DNA of 64,000 bases, taken from positions 20,379,768-20,443,767 of the forward strand of contig OX459100.1 of the NCBI GenBank assembly GCA_949775045.1. The letters are read 5' to 3'. The notes under the pieces are model-generated. The model worked only from the letters and a program-made list of their open reading frames with translations. It was not told where the DNA came from and did no database searches. This DNA is from Metridium senile (Eukaryota > Cnidaria > Anthozoa > Actiniaria > Metridiidae). The position numbers and the translations under genes were made by a program. Of this stretch, positions 31,923 to 42,394 are shown in pieces; the stretch's first letter is position 1, and each line of letters starts with the position of its first letter.

Positions 31923-34900
31923 ATGGCTACATCGTGGGCTTCAGAAACCGATGAGAAAGTGAACTATACCAAACTGTGCAGGCTTCTTATTGATGGAGGA
32001 ACATTAGCTGTGAGGGCTGTGTTTAAAGTAAAATGTCCACCAGCATCTTTAGGCACAACACTTACAACCAATCGATCTAAACTACAAAAGCTCAAAGGAA
32101 AAGTACTTAATCAAAACCAGTGGGGCCAACTGTATCCTCCCCCAAGTGGTGCCAGCCCTAAATCTGAAGACTTTGACATAACTTTACTCTTTGTTCTTTT
32201 GAGGAACATTTGTGGCCTTACCCCACCAGCCACAGGATGGGATGCCTTACCATCATCAACAGATACATCCCTTGAAGCTAACCTTGTCAAGATAAAGTAT
32301 TACAGGAACAATGTTATTGCTCATAGTTCCAAGGCTGAAGTTGATGACACTCAGTTTGAGACTTACTGGAATAATATTTCAGGTTCTCTTGTGTCACTAG
32401 GATTGAAGCAAGATGATATTGATGAGCTTAAGTCATCTCCATTAGGAACACAAGACTACAACCAGTTAGTGAATGACTGGTATTTGTCTAACCAGGAAAT
32501 CAAATGTCAATTAGAGGATATCAAGTCAGCTGTTAACTTAAGCATTGCCGAGATAAGAGACAGGTATCCATCCAAACATGCAATAGATAGACTTGCCCAT
32601 CGTGATTTCAGCAGCAGAATTGATGAGCTGTGTGACATATACTATCCAAACACACGTGAGTGGCTACTGACCGATGTGACGTCATCTGTTGACAATAGTA
32701 ATACTGTTGTAGTGATAGAAGCTGGACCAGGCATGGGTAAATCAGTAGTTGCAGCTAAACTGTGCCAACAATACAGACATCAAGGTAATCTTGGAGGATG
32801 TCATTTCTTTAGACATGATAACTCTTTAAAAAACAATCCAAGGTTAATGCTTCAGTCAGTTGCCAGGCAACTCTGTGACGCTTATCCAGAATATGGTGAT
32901 GTTTTGGAGACAAACCTATCCAAAAATCTGGGGAAGGACATGTCCAAGCTAAGCTGTGTAGAACTCTTTACTTTGTTGTTTGAAGAACCCTGTTCCAAGC
33001 TTAATTCAAAGAGCCATTATGTAATTATCATAGATGCTCTGGATGAATGTTGCAACAGTTTGAAAAAAGAACTTTTCAGTGCATTAGCTAACGTACAACT
33101 TCTACCATGGCTACGTTTTGTGCTCACAACAAGACCACCTAGTATATTGTCTTTCCACTCGCTCGGTATGACAATACGTATTAACCCAGAGGATTATAAC
33201 AACAGAAGTGATCTATCAAGGTTTGTTACTGACAAAGTAAAAAGCCTCGGGTATGCTGACCACAATGAAAGCAAAATCACACAACTTGTTGACATGACTA
33301 AAGGTTTATTCTTGGTGGCTTATTTTGTTATTGATTTCTTAATAAACACAAACGTCAAATCAATTGCTGAAGCAGTCGAACAGTTCCCAAAGGGAATCAC
33401 TTCAGTTTATGAAGACTATTTCTCTCGACTTCAGAAGGCAATAACACCGTACATTCAAAGCGAAGAAGGTTTCTTCGAGATGCTGGACGCTATTGTAGCA
33501 GCTAAATTCCCAATCGAGAAGAGCATGTTATACAGTATACTTGGTCTTCTGGATGAGCCAAGGGTCCCAAACAGAGAGAGGAAAGAGGCAATCAACCTTC
33601 TTCACCAACTGTTTCCTGTAGAGAACGATCACGTGTCAGCTTTCCACAAGACTGTCATTGATTGGTTGACCACTGGTGACCATGATTACAGGGTGAAAGG
33701 CGATGGCTGTGGTGTACTTGCCAATAAGTGCTATGACGTCATAAATAGTATCAAACAAAACATACACCTTCAGGACGAGTCACCTGATTTAACAGATCGT
33801 GACAAATATGCCTTAACATTCGGTTCAGAGTACTATGAGGAATGTTTCAGTGAAGAGAAAAAGATTGAACTGCAAACCGACCCTGAAGTACTATGCTTAG
33901 AAGCATTTTCCGCTGTTCAGGACTATTACAAGAGAGGCGAACTGCGCAGGATTGGCTATGGATACGGTAACCTGCTTGAACGACATCTTTCAGATGATTG
34001 TAGAGCTATTTACAATAATCTAAAGAAACTCTTCACTCTTGAAAAGACCCGTTCCACTTCGTGGCACAAACCCCCTACATATGTTAAGCTTTTGGAGTTT
34101 GCATACCGAGCAGTTAACCTGCTTAACATTGGTGAAACTGCAAAAACTCTGGCCTATCTCAAAGAAAAAGGTATTGCTTACCATGAAAGACAAACACTTC
34201 TCGAACTAAATGAAGAAGGACTACTGGTCGAACAGGTCCTTGCATGCAACGATGGATTCCTACTAGTACTGCACGAGAATAGAGAAACTTTGGTACGAAA
34301 GTATCAACTCAACGGGAATCTCGTCAAAGAAGTGTTATTTAATGGAAATAAGAAGTTGTATATGTCACCTGACGACCGATTCATTGTTGCTATTCCATGG
34401 TTAGATGAAAGAGACATTGATATCATTGATGCTGCTTCTCTTCAGATACACACAAGTTACGAGTCTCCTAATGTAGTAAGGTCATGTCACGTGTTTGGTT
34501 CCCAGCCCTGGTACTTGGTTGTAAGATGTTTTAACAATAAGATTTATGCCATGGATGGAGAAACTGGTAAATTAGTTGGCGATCCTACAGCTGTACAACA
34601 AAACGACGACGTCCATGGTGTTAGCAAAGTGGATCATATCCTTATAGCAAGAACAAGTGACTCTTGCGTGCTTAAATACCAATTCAGTGATAGAAGGTTC
34701 ACAGATGAAAATGGATACTTCTGTAAGAGTATGGTGTGGGAGAAAGTCAACCGTGGTAGAGATGTATTGTCTCCTTTCAATCAAGGCACGTCAACGTCAC
34801 CTTCACATGACAATTATGTATACCGAGAATTATTTCTTTCTGATTACAAAAGCATTGATGATAAAATGCCTATATATGCAAGACTGCATCGCTGGTGCGA

Positions 34901-35381
34901 ATGTCTACGTTATTACGATAGCACAGACAGCTTAACACGCATTGAACAGCCCTTGTGTTTTTCTGAAGATGGAACCCTTTTGGCCTTTTATTATGGTCAG
35001 TGTATAACAGTTGTACACACATCTGATGGATCCCTGTACAAAAGTGTCTGTCTGTCTCTCTATCAAGTATACACTAAGAAGATACTGCTCCTCTCAAAGG
35101 AAAGGATAATAATACATGATAAACGGACAAACAACATTTTCTGTCTTAAGTTTGGTGGAAAAAAATATGAAATTCTTCTGGAGCACATCTTTTTTCTACC
35201 AGAGGATGTTAATATCAGTTGTGTATTAACAACTAAAGAAAACAATCTTATGGCTCTTATCGTTGAACATATCACAATCGAAACAAAGTGGGTAAACGAT
35301 CTTCCTCAAACGGTAAGATCAAGACACGCCATCCAGAAATATAATTTTTTTTTAAATTCTATCCAGATCCTATTTCTGTGA
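31923..35381 (+). CDS. HEPN-NACHT-beta-propeller STAND protein, copy 2 (1152 aa)
   Basis: Single coding exon after acceptor CACTTTTCAG. HEPN motif R-x5-H at Arg128 to His134, one residue longer than in copy 1. A linker (YNQLVNDWYLSNQEIKCQLE) leads to Walker A GPGMGKS at 268-274. Walker B has Asp371. Winged-helix and propeller-like regions follow as in copy 1. The C-terminus ends NSIQILFL because a T-run after KYNFF differs in length from copy 1 and shifts the frame over the last few codons. The divergent segment after ARTSDSC contains FNQGTSTSPSHDNYVYRELF, shared with copy 4. Confidence 0.9.
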   Translation: MATSWASETDEKVNYTKLCRLLIDGGTLAVRAVFKVKCPPASLGTTLTTNRSKLQKLKGKVLNQNQWGQLYPPPSGASPKSEDFDITLLFVLLRNICGLTPPATGWDALPSSTDTSLEANLVKIKYYRNNVIAHSSKAEVDDTQFETYWNNISGSLVSLGLKQDDIDELKSSPLGTQDYNQLVNDWYLSNQEIKCQLEDIKSAVNLSIAEIRDRYPSKHAIDRLAHRDFSSRIDELCDIYYPNTREWLLTDVTSSVDNSNTVVVIEAGPGMGKSVVAAKLCQQYRHQGNLGGCHFFRHDNSLKNNPRLMLQSVARQLCDAYPEYGDVLETNLSKNLGKDMSKLSCVELFTLLFEEPCSKLNSKSHYVIIIDALDECCNSLKKELFSALANVQLLPWLRFVLTTRPPSILSFHSLGMTIRINPEDYNNRSDLSRFVTDKVKSLGYADHNESKITQLVDMTKGLFLVAYFVIDFLINTNVKSIAEAVEQFPKGITSVYEDYFSRLQKAITPYIQSEEGFFEMLDAIVAAKFPIEKSMLYSILGLLDEPRVPNRERKEAINLLHQLFPVENDHVSAFHKTVIDWLTTGDHDYRVKGDGCGVLANKCYDVINSIKQNIHLQDESPDLTDRDKYALTFGSEYYEECFSEEKKIELQTDPEVLCLEAFSAVQDYYKRGELRRIGYGYGNLLERHLSDDCRAIYNNLKKLFTLEKTRSTSWHKPPTYVKLLEFAYRAVNLLNIGETAKTLAYLKEKGIAYHERQTLLELNEEGLLVEQVLACNDGFLLVLHENRETLVRKYQLNGNLVKEVLFNGNKKLYMSPDDRFIVAIPWLDERDIDIIDAASLQIHTSYESPNVVRSCHVFGSQPWYLVVRCFNNKIYAMDGETGKLVGDPTAVQQNDDVHGVSKVDHILIARTSDSCVLKYQFSDRRFTDENGYFCKSMVWEKVNRGRDVLSPFNQGTSTSPSHDNYVYRELFLSDYKSIDDKMPIYARLHRWCECLRYYDSTDSLTRIEQPLCFSEDGTLLAFYYGQCITVVHTSDGSLYKSVCLSLYQVYTKKILLLSKERIIIHDKRTNNIFCLKFGGKKYEILLEHIFFLPEDVNISCVLTTKENNLMALIVEHITIETKWVNDLPQTVRSRHAIQKYNFFLNSIQILFL

Positions 35382-35571
35382 AATAAATCATATCCACTAT
35401 AAAGTAGTTGATGATATTTTGGTTGGGAATTTGTTGAGAATGTAGACAGTAAGTTAGTCAAGTTACAGTTCTATATAGAGTACCGTTATAGAACCTGTGT
35501 TGTACCAAAGACTGTTAGTCAGCTGCTCAAGCACACCTTAATTCAAGTAAGCATGAAGAATTATTATTTAA

Positions 35572-35882
35572 CAATAAATATCCAACAACTTATAGGTCAA
35601 ACTTTGCCATATTTTGAAAGAAAAATAACATTTCAATCGTTTTATTTTAACAAAATGACAGATAATCGAAAGTGAAAATATCGAGCGCGCGCTCAATGAC
35701 GTGTGACGGAAAGTCAAAATGTATTCAAAACACATCGAAATTCTCCACTGTTTTTGCCATTTTCTCACTCAATACTTTTATTTTAACGGCTGAAAATAGT
35801 ATGCTTTTAGTTTTAAAACTACTGTACATTTTAGAACGACGGAGGAAGTAAGAAAAGTTCTAAGCTGAAAGTTTAAAAATGT
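35572..35882. mobile_element. Unit-2-specific insertion of about 310 bp
   Basis: Copies 1 and 4 run from the post-gene sequence straight into the 44-bp array. Unit 2 has an extra block here with a GAGCGCGCGCTC palindrome and no coding capacity. Presence/absence between paralogues supports insertion; the ends are not typed. Confidence 0.45.
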
Positions 35883-37232
35883 TAATTATCCAATAAAACT
35901 GAACTATACTCATTTCAGTGCTTACTGTATTATCCAATAAAACTGTACTCATTTCAGTGCTTACTGTATTATCCAATAAAACTGAACTATACTCATTTCA
36001 GTACTTACTGTATTATCCAATAAAACTGAACTATACTCATTTCAGTACTTACTGTATTATCCAATAAAACTGAACTATACTCATTTCAGTACTTACTGTA
36101 TTATCCAATAAAACTGTACTCATTTCAGTGCTTACTGTATTATCCAATAAAACTGACCTATACTCATTTCAGTACTTACTGTATTATCCAATAAAACTGT
36201 ACTCATTTCAGTGCATACTGTATTATCCAATAAAACTGACCTATACTCATTTCAGTACTTACTGTATTATCCAATAAAACTGTACTCATTTCAGTGCTTA
36301 CTGTATTATCCAATAAAACTGAACTATACTCATTTCAGTACTTACTGTATTATCCAATAAAACTGAACTATACTCATTTCAGTACTTACTGTATTATCCA
36401 ATAAAACTGAACTATACTCATTTCAGTGCTTACTGTATTATCCAATAAAACTGAACTATACTCATTTCAGTACTTACTGTATTATCCAATAAAACTGAAC
36501 TATACTCATTTCAGTGCTTACTGTATTATCCAATAAAACTGAACTATACTCATTTCAGTAGTTACTGTATTATCCAATAAAACTGAACTATACTCATTTC
36601 AGTACTTACTGTATTATCCAATAAAACTGAACTATACTCATTTCAGTACTTACTGTATTATCCAATAAAACTGAACTATACTCATTTCAGTACTTACTGT
36701 ATTATCCAATAAAACTGAACTATACTCATTTCAGTACTTACTGTATTATCCAATAAAACTGAACTATACTCATTTCAGTACTTACTGTATTATCCAATAA
36801 AACTGAACTATACTCATTTCAGTACTTACTGTATTATCCAATAAAACTGAACTATACTCATTTCAGTACTTACTGTATTATCCAATAAAACTGAACTATA
36901 CTCATTTCAGTACTTACTGTATTATCCAATAAAACTGAACTATACTCATTTCAGTACTTACTGTATTATCCAATAAAACTGAACTATACTTATTTCAGTA
37001 CTTACTGTATTATCCAATAAAACTGAACTATACTCATTTCAGTTGCTTACTGTATTATCCAATAAAACTGAACTATACTCATTTCAGTACTTACTGTATT
37101 ATCCAATAAAACTGAACTATACTCATTTCAGTGCTTACTGTATTATCCAATACAACTGAACTATACTCATTTCAGTGCTTACTGTATTATCCAATAAAAC
37201 TGAACTATACTCATTTCAGTACTTACTGTTAT
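35883..37232 (+). repeat. 44-bp minisatellite after copy 2, about 31 units
   Basis: Same unit as after copy 1. Some early units are 38 bp, lacking GAACTA (AAAACTGTACTCATTTCAG). AATAAA is kept in nearly all; one unit has AATACA. Confidence 0.95.
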
Positions 37233-38751
37233 ATCACCATCATCATTATCATTCATTATCGATATTGTATCATTATCATTGCTATTGTCGTTTTTGTCGT
37301 TATAATTCTATCACATTGACTTAAAGTAGTTCAAATTTGACTGGAGAGTTTACAAATTACCGTGAGTCACAACCACGGTGAACTTCCTGCATGGATAAGA
37401 CATACACTGTCTGCAATGAAACACCAGTAAGCCTATATACCTCGTTGTGGCGCGAAATAGACCAGGTTACATATGACATATTTTAACGTATAATAAACAA
37501 ACAATAACAAATTGATACACCTACTTGCAGTAAGGTTGTCATACAAAAATATACATTTGTTATAAAGAAAATAGAACATTTGTGATTTAGTACGATAGGA
37601 ATTGATTAAAAGACAAAAGAAGATCACTCAATTGCAAGCTGAACTCTCTCTTTTGTCTTTTAATTAATTCCTTTCGCACTAAATCACAAATGTTCTATTT
37701 TCTTTGTGACAAATGTTCTATTTTGTATGACAACCTTACTGCAAGTAGGTGTATCATGAATGATGGAAGATATTTCTCACTTTATGTGAGCAATTTTGCA
37801 CGCATGACCATATTGCTACAGGTTGTGTAGATCGGTGCAGGTGGTTTCGACAGCTTGACTTTGTTTTGAAACCGTTCAATTAGTTTTGTACCACAAGACA
37901 GGCCGCGACTTTAAGTACAATCTTATCAAATTAATTCTTTTCCCGGCAACCTGTTGATGAAACCAGTGTGTTTGTGAGAAGGCTTTGTGAAGATGTTATA
38001 GTTATATTTGAAATATAATGAGGGTTTACGATTAAAATACAAAGGACGCAGACAAACCCAGACCATGCATGACGCAACAGCTATAGCATATTTCATGAAA
38101 TAATTCTGCTTATATCATTGGTGAGGTTTGCTCCATTAGTTTTTACCAGCGATTAATTATATTAAAAACACATGTATATCGCGTGACATTAGATATCATA
38201 GGCTAATACAGTAACATTGATCAGTCAAGATTTGTAACTTATATCGTATTCTGAACTCACTAAAATCCCATAATTTAAAGAGCTCAGCAGTTTCTACAAC
38301 GAACACATTTAGTAAATTTAGACTGCTTCGGTAAAACGGTTAAAAGATAGACCACCCCTCTAGGTTTTTCATCTGCCATATTGACATTGGAAATAACCCA
38401 TGCCTTAACATACTTGAGTAAGATAGAAAGCTATCAAATGAGACGGTTATCTGGTCGTAGATTCCACAGTACTTCCTCTTTTTTTGTTGAAAAATAGCCT
38501 GTTATTATATTCTAGTTATAAAAAATGAAAATGTCGTATTTGTGTCATATTTGTTTCGCTCCAAGACGATCTCTATAACCAGCACAAAACCTACATGTCA
38601 CTTGGTAACAGTAACGCATGTGTAACGTATGTATGGTGTTTGTAACACAACAGCGACTGTGGCCTCCTTATGGACAATGACTTGGGCTCCCTGTATAGTG
38701 ACGAAGCCGGAAATTTAATCCGTTTGTAGTTCGTTTTATTGTTTCGAACTG
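37233..38751 (+). other. Spacer and conserved upstream block of unit 3
   Basis: Shared sequence of the array, interrupted by a MITE at 37516-37753 and with a shortened middle part compared with units 1, 2, 4 and 5 (a deletion near 38310). No supported gene. Confidence 0.6.
37516..37753. mobile_element. TA-inserted MITE with proven empty sites
   Basis: The element starts CACCTACTTGCAGTAAGG at 37518 and ends with its complement at 37751, flanked by TA on both sides. Paralogous units read AAATTGATATCATGAATG without it (near 29485 and 52025), so the insertion target was TA, duplicated on entry. This is the behaviour of Tc1/mariner-type elements. Non-coding, with a second inner inverted pair (ATAGAACATTTGTGATTTAG). 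Confidence 0.9.
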
Positions 38752-38898
38752 TTCTAGAAGCATTCTGAGTAGCTCTATTCTGTGGTGACATCGTTTGCAA
38801 TAAATCACTATGTAGTCGAATCATAGATCACTTGATTTCTGGTCCCTATTCAAGGGAAACATCAAAGGAAAGAGAAGTCCTATCATCAAGAGAATAAA
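38752..38898 (+). promoter_or_regulatory. Unit 3 promoter-like block (TATA-like box altered)
   Basis: TTCTAGAA at 38752 and donor AAA|GTAAGTC at 38899 are kept, but the TTTTAAA core reads CCCTATTCAAGGG here. It precedes the broken copy 3, so decay is plausible. Confidence 0.4.
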
Positions 38899-39926
38899 GT
38901 AAGTCTGTCACTATGATAAACGATAAAAAAGAAAGGTTTCAGTAGCAAGCCTTAAGTCCTCCATATTGATTCGTGGAATAAAGACAAATACTTTAGCTTA
39001 GATATTAAATAGAAATAGAAATGTTAGACAGTAAATAGGATAGATATCATTCTAAAAGATATGTAAAGTAAGAAAGTTTTTATTTTCGATTTGACTTGGT
39101 GAATAACTGTGTAACTATGTATCTGTAAGGAAGCATCTTGTTGTCAGCATGTGGCGTGACCATGGTATGGCGTTCAAAAAGAGACGACTCTCATGTTGAT
39201 ATATATAATAATATATAGTGATAATATATATGATTAAAAGAGACTAATCTGTATGAACAAAACTGGAAACAAGAGATTTTTTAAAAGAACATATATCGAT
39301 TACTGTACACTGCTTGTGCTGGGACATCATTACACGCAAGCGAGCATTAGTTAATGGTTTTGTCATACATCTACTTCAACAATTGTTAGTACTATAAACT
39401 ACAAACGTTATTAGTTTTTTCTATCGTTTTCTCTGATCAGCATATTTTTAGTTACGTGTTTTTGTGACATATTATCATTGAAAGGTGTTGTAAAAAACTC
39501 ATTTCAATCACGATAAAAGTGCTAACATCAGTCTTGGAGTGTTGACTGTAGATTCAGATGTGACATGCGGCCTATCATTTGTCTTATCTTGAATAAAATA
39601 CCCATAATACTTTTGGATTGAACGGATTAGAATTAATTTTAGTTATCACGCTACACCATAGTTAATAGAGGCCTCCAACTTTCCCATGCTATATGGATGT
39701 TTAACTGTATATATATATGCTTGCGTTACTGTTTTTACGTAAGGTATACCTTGCGTAAAACTAGTGGATCATTACGCAAACATGACCTTCCCAGATAATA
39801 TGTTCATATTTCATATAGCAAGGAAAAGGTGGAGGTGATGTTAATAGCATAGCGAAAGGGTATAAGGATTGATAATATTGAACAGTTCAATAAAATGAAA
39901 TCCTTTGTTTTTTCACTTTCAGGAAT

Positions 39927-42394
39927 ATGGCTACATCGTGGGCTTCAGAAACCAATGAGAAAGTGAACTATACCAAACTGTGCAGGCTTCTTTATGATGG
40001 AGGTACATTAGCTGTGAAGACTGTGTTTAATGGAAGATGTCCACCAGCATCTTTAGGCACAACACTTACAACCAATCGATCTAAACTACAAAAGCTGAAG
40101 AAACCAACAGGAAAAGTACTTAATCAAGGGCAGTGGGACAAACTGTATCCTCCAAGTGGTGCCAGCCCTAAATCTCAAGACTTTGACATCACTTTACTCT
40201 TTGTTCTTTTGAGAAACATTTGTGGCCTTACCCCACCAGTCACGGGATGGAATGCCTTACCACCATTAACTGATAAATCCTGTAAAGCTAACCTTGTCAG
40301 GATAAAGCATTATAGGAACAACATTGCTCATATTTCAGAGGCTGAAGTTGATGACACTGCGTTTGAGACTTACTGGAATGATATTTCAGGTTCTCTTGTG
40401 TCACTAGGATTAAAGCAAGATGATATTGATGAGTTGAAGTCATCTCCATTAGGAACAGACAAGTACAACCAGTTAGTGAATGACTGGTATTCATCTGACC
40501 AGGACATCAAATCTCGATTAGAGGCTATTCAGTCAGGCATTGATGAACTTAGAGAAAGAAATCCATCCTACCGTGCAATAGATAGACTTGCTCATCGTGA
40601 TTTCAGCAGCAGAATTGATGACCTGTGTGACAAATACCATCCAAACACACGTGAGTGGCTACTGACTGATGTGAAGTCATCTGTTGACCGGAGAAATGTT
40701 GTAGTGATAGAAGCTGGACCTGGCATGGGTAAATCAGTAGTTGCAGCTAAACTGTGCCAACAATACAAACATCAAGGTAATCTTGGTGGATGTCATTTCT
40801 TTAGACATGATAACTCTTTACAAAACGATCCAAGGTTAATGCTTCAGTCAGTTGCCAGGCAACTCTGTGACGCTTTTCCAGAATATCGTGATGTTTTGGA
40901 GAAAAACCTACCCAAACCTCTGGGGAATGACATGTCCGAGCTAAGCTGTGTAGAACTCTTTACTTTGTTGTTTGAAGAACCCTGTTCCAAGCTTGACCCA
41001 AATATCCATTATGTAATTATCATAGATGCTCTGGATGAATGTTGCAACAATTTGAAAAAAGAACTTCTCAGTGCATTAGCTAACACAAACCCCCTACATT
41101 TTTAGAGTTTGCATACGGAGCAGCAAACCTACTTAGCATTGGTGACACTGCAAAAACCCTGGCCTATCTCAAAGAAAATGGTATTGCTTACCATGAAAGG
41201 CAAACACTTCTAGAACTAAATGAAGAAGAACTAGTGCAACAGATCCTTGCATGCAACAATGGATTCCTACTAGTACTGCACAAGAATATAAAAACTTTGG
41301 TACGTAGTTATCAACTAAATGGGAATCTTGTCAAAGAAGTGGCATTTGATGGACATAAGAAGTTGTATATGTCACTTGACGACCGATTCATTGCTATTCC
41401 ATTGTTAGCTAAAGGAGACATTGACATCATTGATGCTGTTACTCTTCAGATAATCAAAAGCTACAAGTCCCCGAATGTAGTAAAGTCATGCAACGTGTTT
41501 GGTTCCAAGCCCTGGTACATGGTTGTAAGATGTTTTAACAATACGATTTACGTCATGGATGGAGAAACTGGTAAATCAGTTGGCCATCCTACAGCTGTAC
41601 AGCAAAACGATGACGTACTTGGTGTTAGCAAAGGGGGTCACATCCTTATAGCAAGAACATGTGAAATTGTTTTGCTGCGTGATAACCAATTAGGACAGAT
41701 TGGATCTTTAACTGATAAAGATATTCGTGAGGTTATGATATTCAAGCCGGGATTAAATCCAAGGTCGACACGTTATTCATTAAGAGAATTCTTCCTCTCT
41801 GATTATGAGAACCTTGATGATAAAATGCCTGTTTATGCAAGACTGCCTCTAAGTTGCCCAAATTATCGTGATTTATGCGACGGAACAGAAAGCAATGAAC
41901 AGCCCGTGTGTTTTTCTGAAGACGGAGACCTCTTGGCTTTTCATTATTGTCAGTGTATAACAGTTGTACACACATCTGATGGATCCCTGTACAAAAGTGT
42001 CTGTCTGTCTTTCTATCAAGAACAAGCCGAGAAAATAATGTTTCTCTCAAAGGAAAGAGTAATCATAGTTACTCGCTGGAATAGCAATATCTTGTCTTTT
42101 AAGTTTGGTGAAAACGAACGTGAATTCCTTTTGGAGCACATCTTTTATCTACCAGCTGGGTCTTTTTATGTATGTAGGGTAATCACATCTAAAGATAACA
42201 ATATTGAGGCTATAATCGCCGTCAAACAAACCGAATCCATACCAAATGTAAATATTTTCAAAGAAATTGTATTATCTAAGAACTGGACCCCTTCTGAGGA
42301 TCTCATAAAAATACCATGCGCCATCCTGAAGTACAATTTTTTTCAATTTTCCCCTGACCCTGTTTCTGTAAGACAAATAAGCACTATACAGTAG
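39927..42394 (+). pseudogene. HEPN-NACHT copy 3, broken by a deletion of about 1 kb
   Basis: The first frame (39927-41105) encodes an intact HEPN domain (R-x4-H) and Walker A GPGMGKS (264-270). Walker B IIIDALDECC is also intact. It then runs ALANTNPLHF and stops. Beyond, 41106-42394 continues in another frame with the late part of the gene from EFAYGAANLLSIGD through the propeller. Compared with copy 2, about 975 bp is missing, fused at a short shared CACAAAC, with a further 8-bp loss just after. The lost part covers the end of NACHT and the winged helix. The remaining C-terminus (PVSVRQISTIQ) matches copy 5. A truncated HEPN plus P-loop protein of 392 residues could still be made. Confidence 0.85.
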
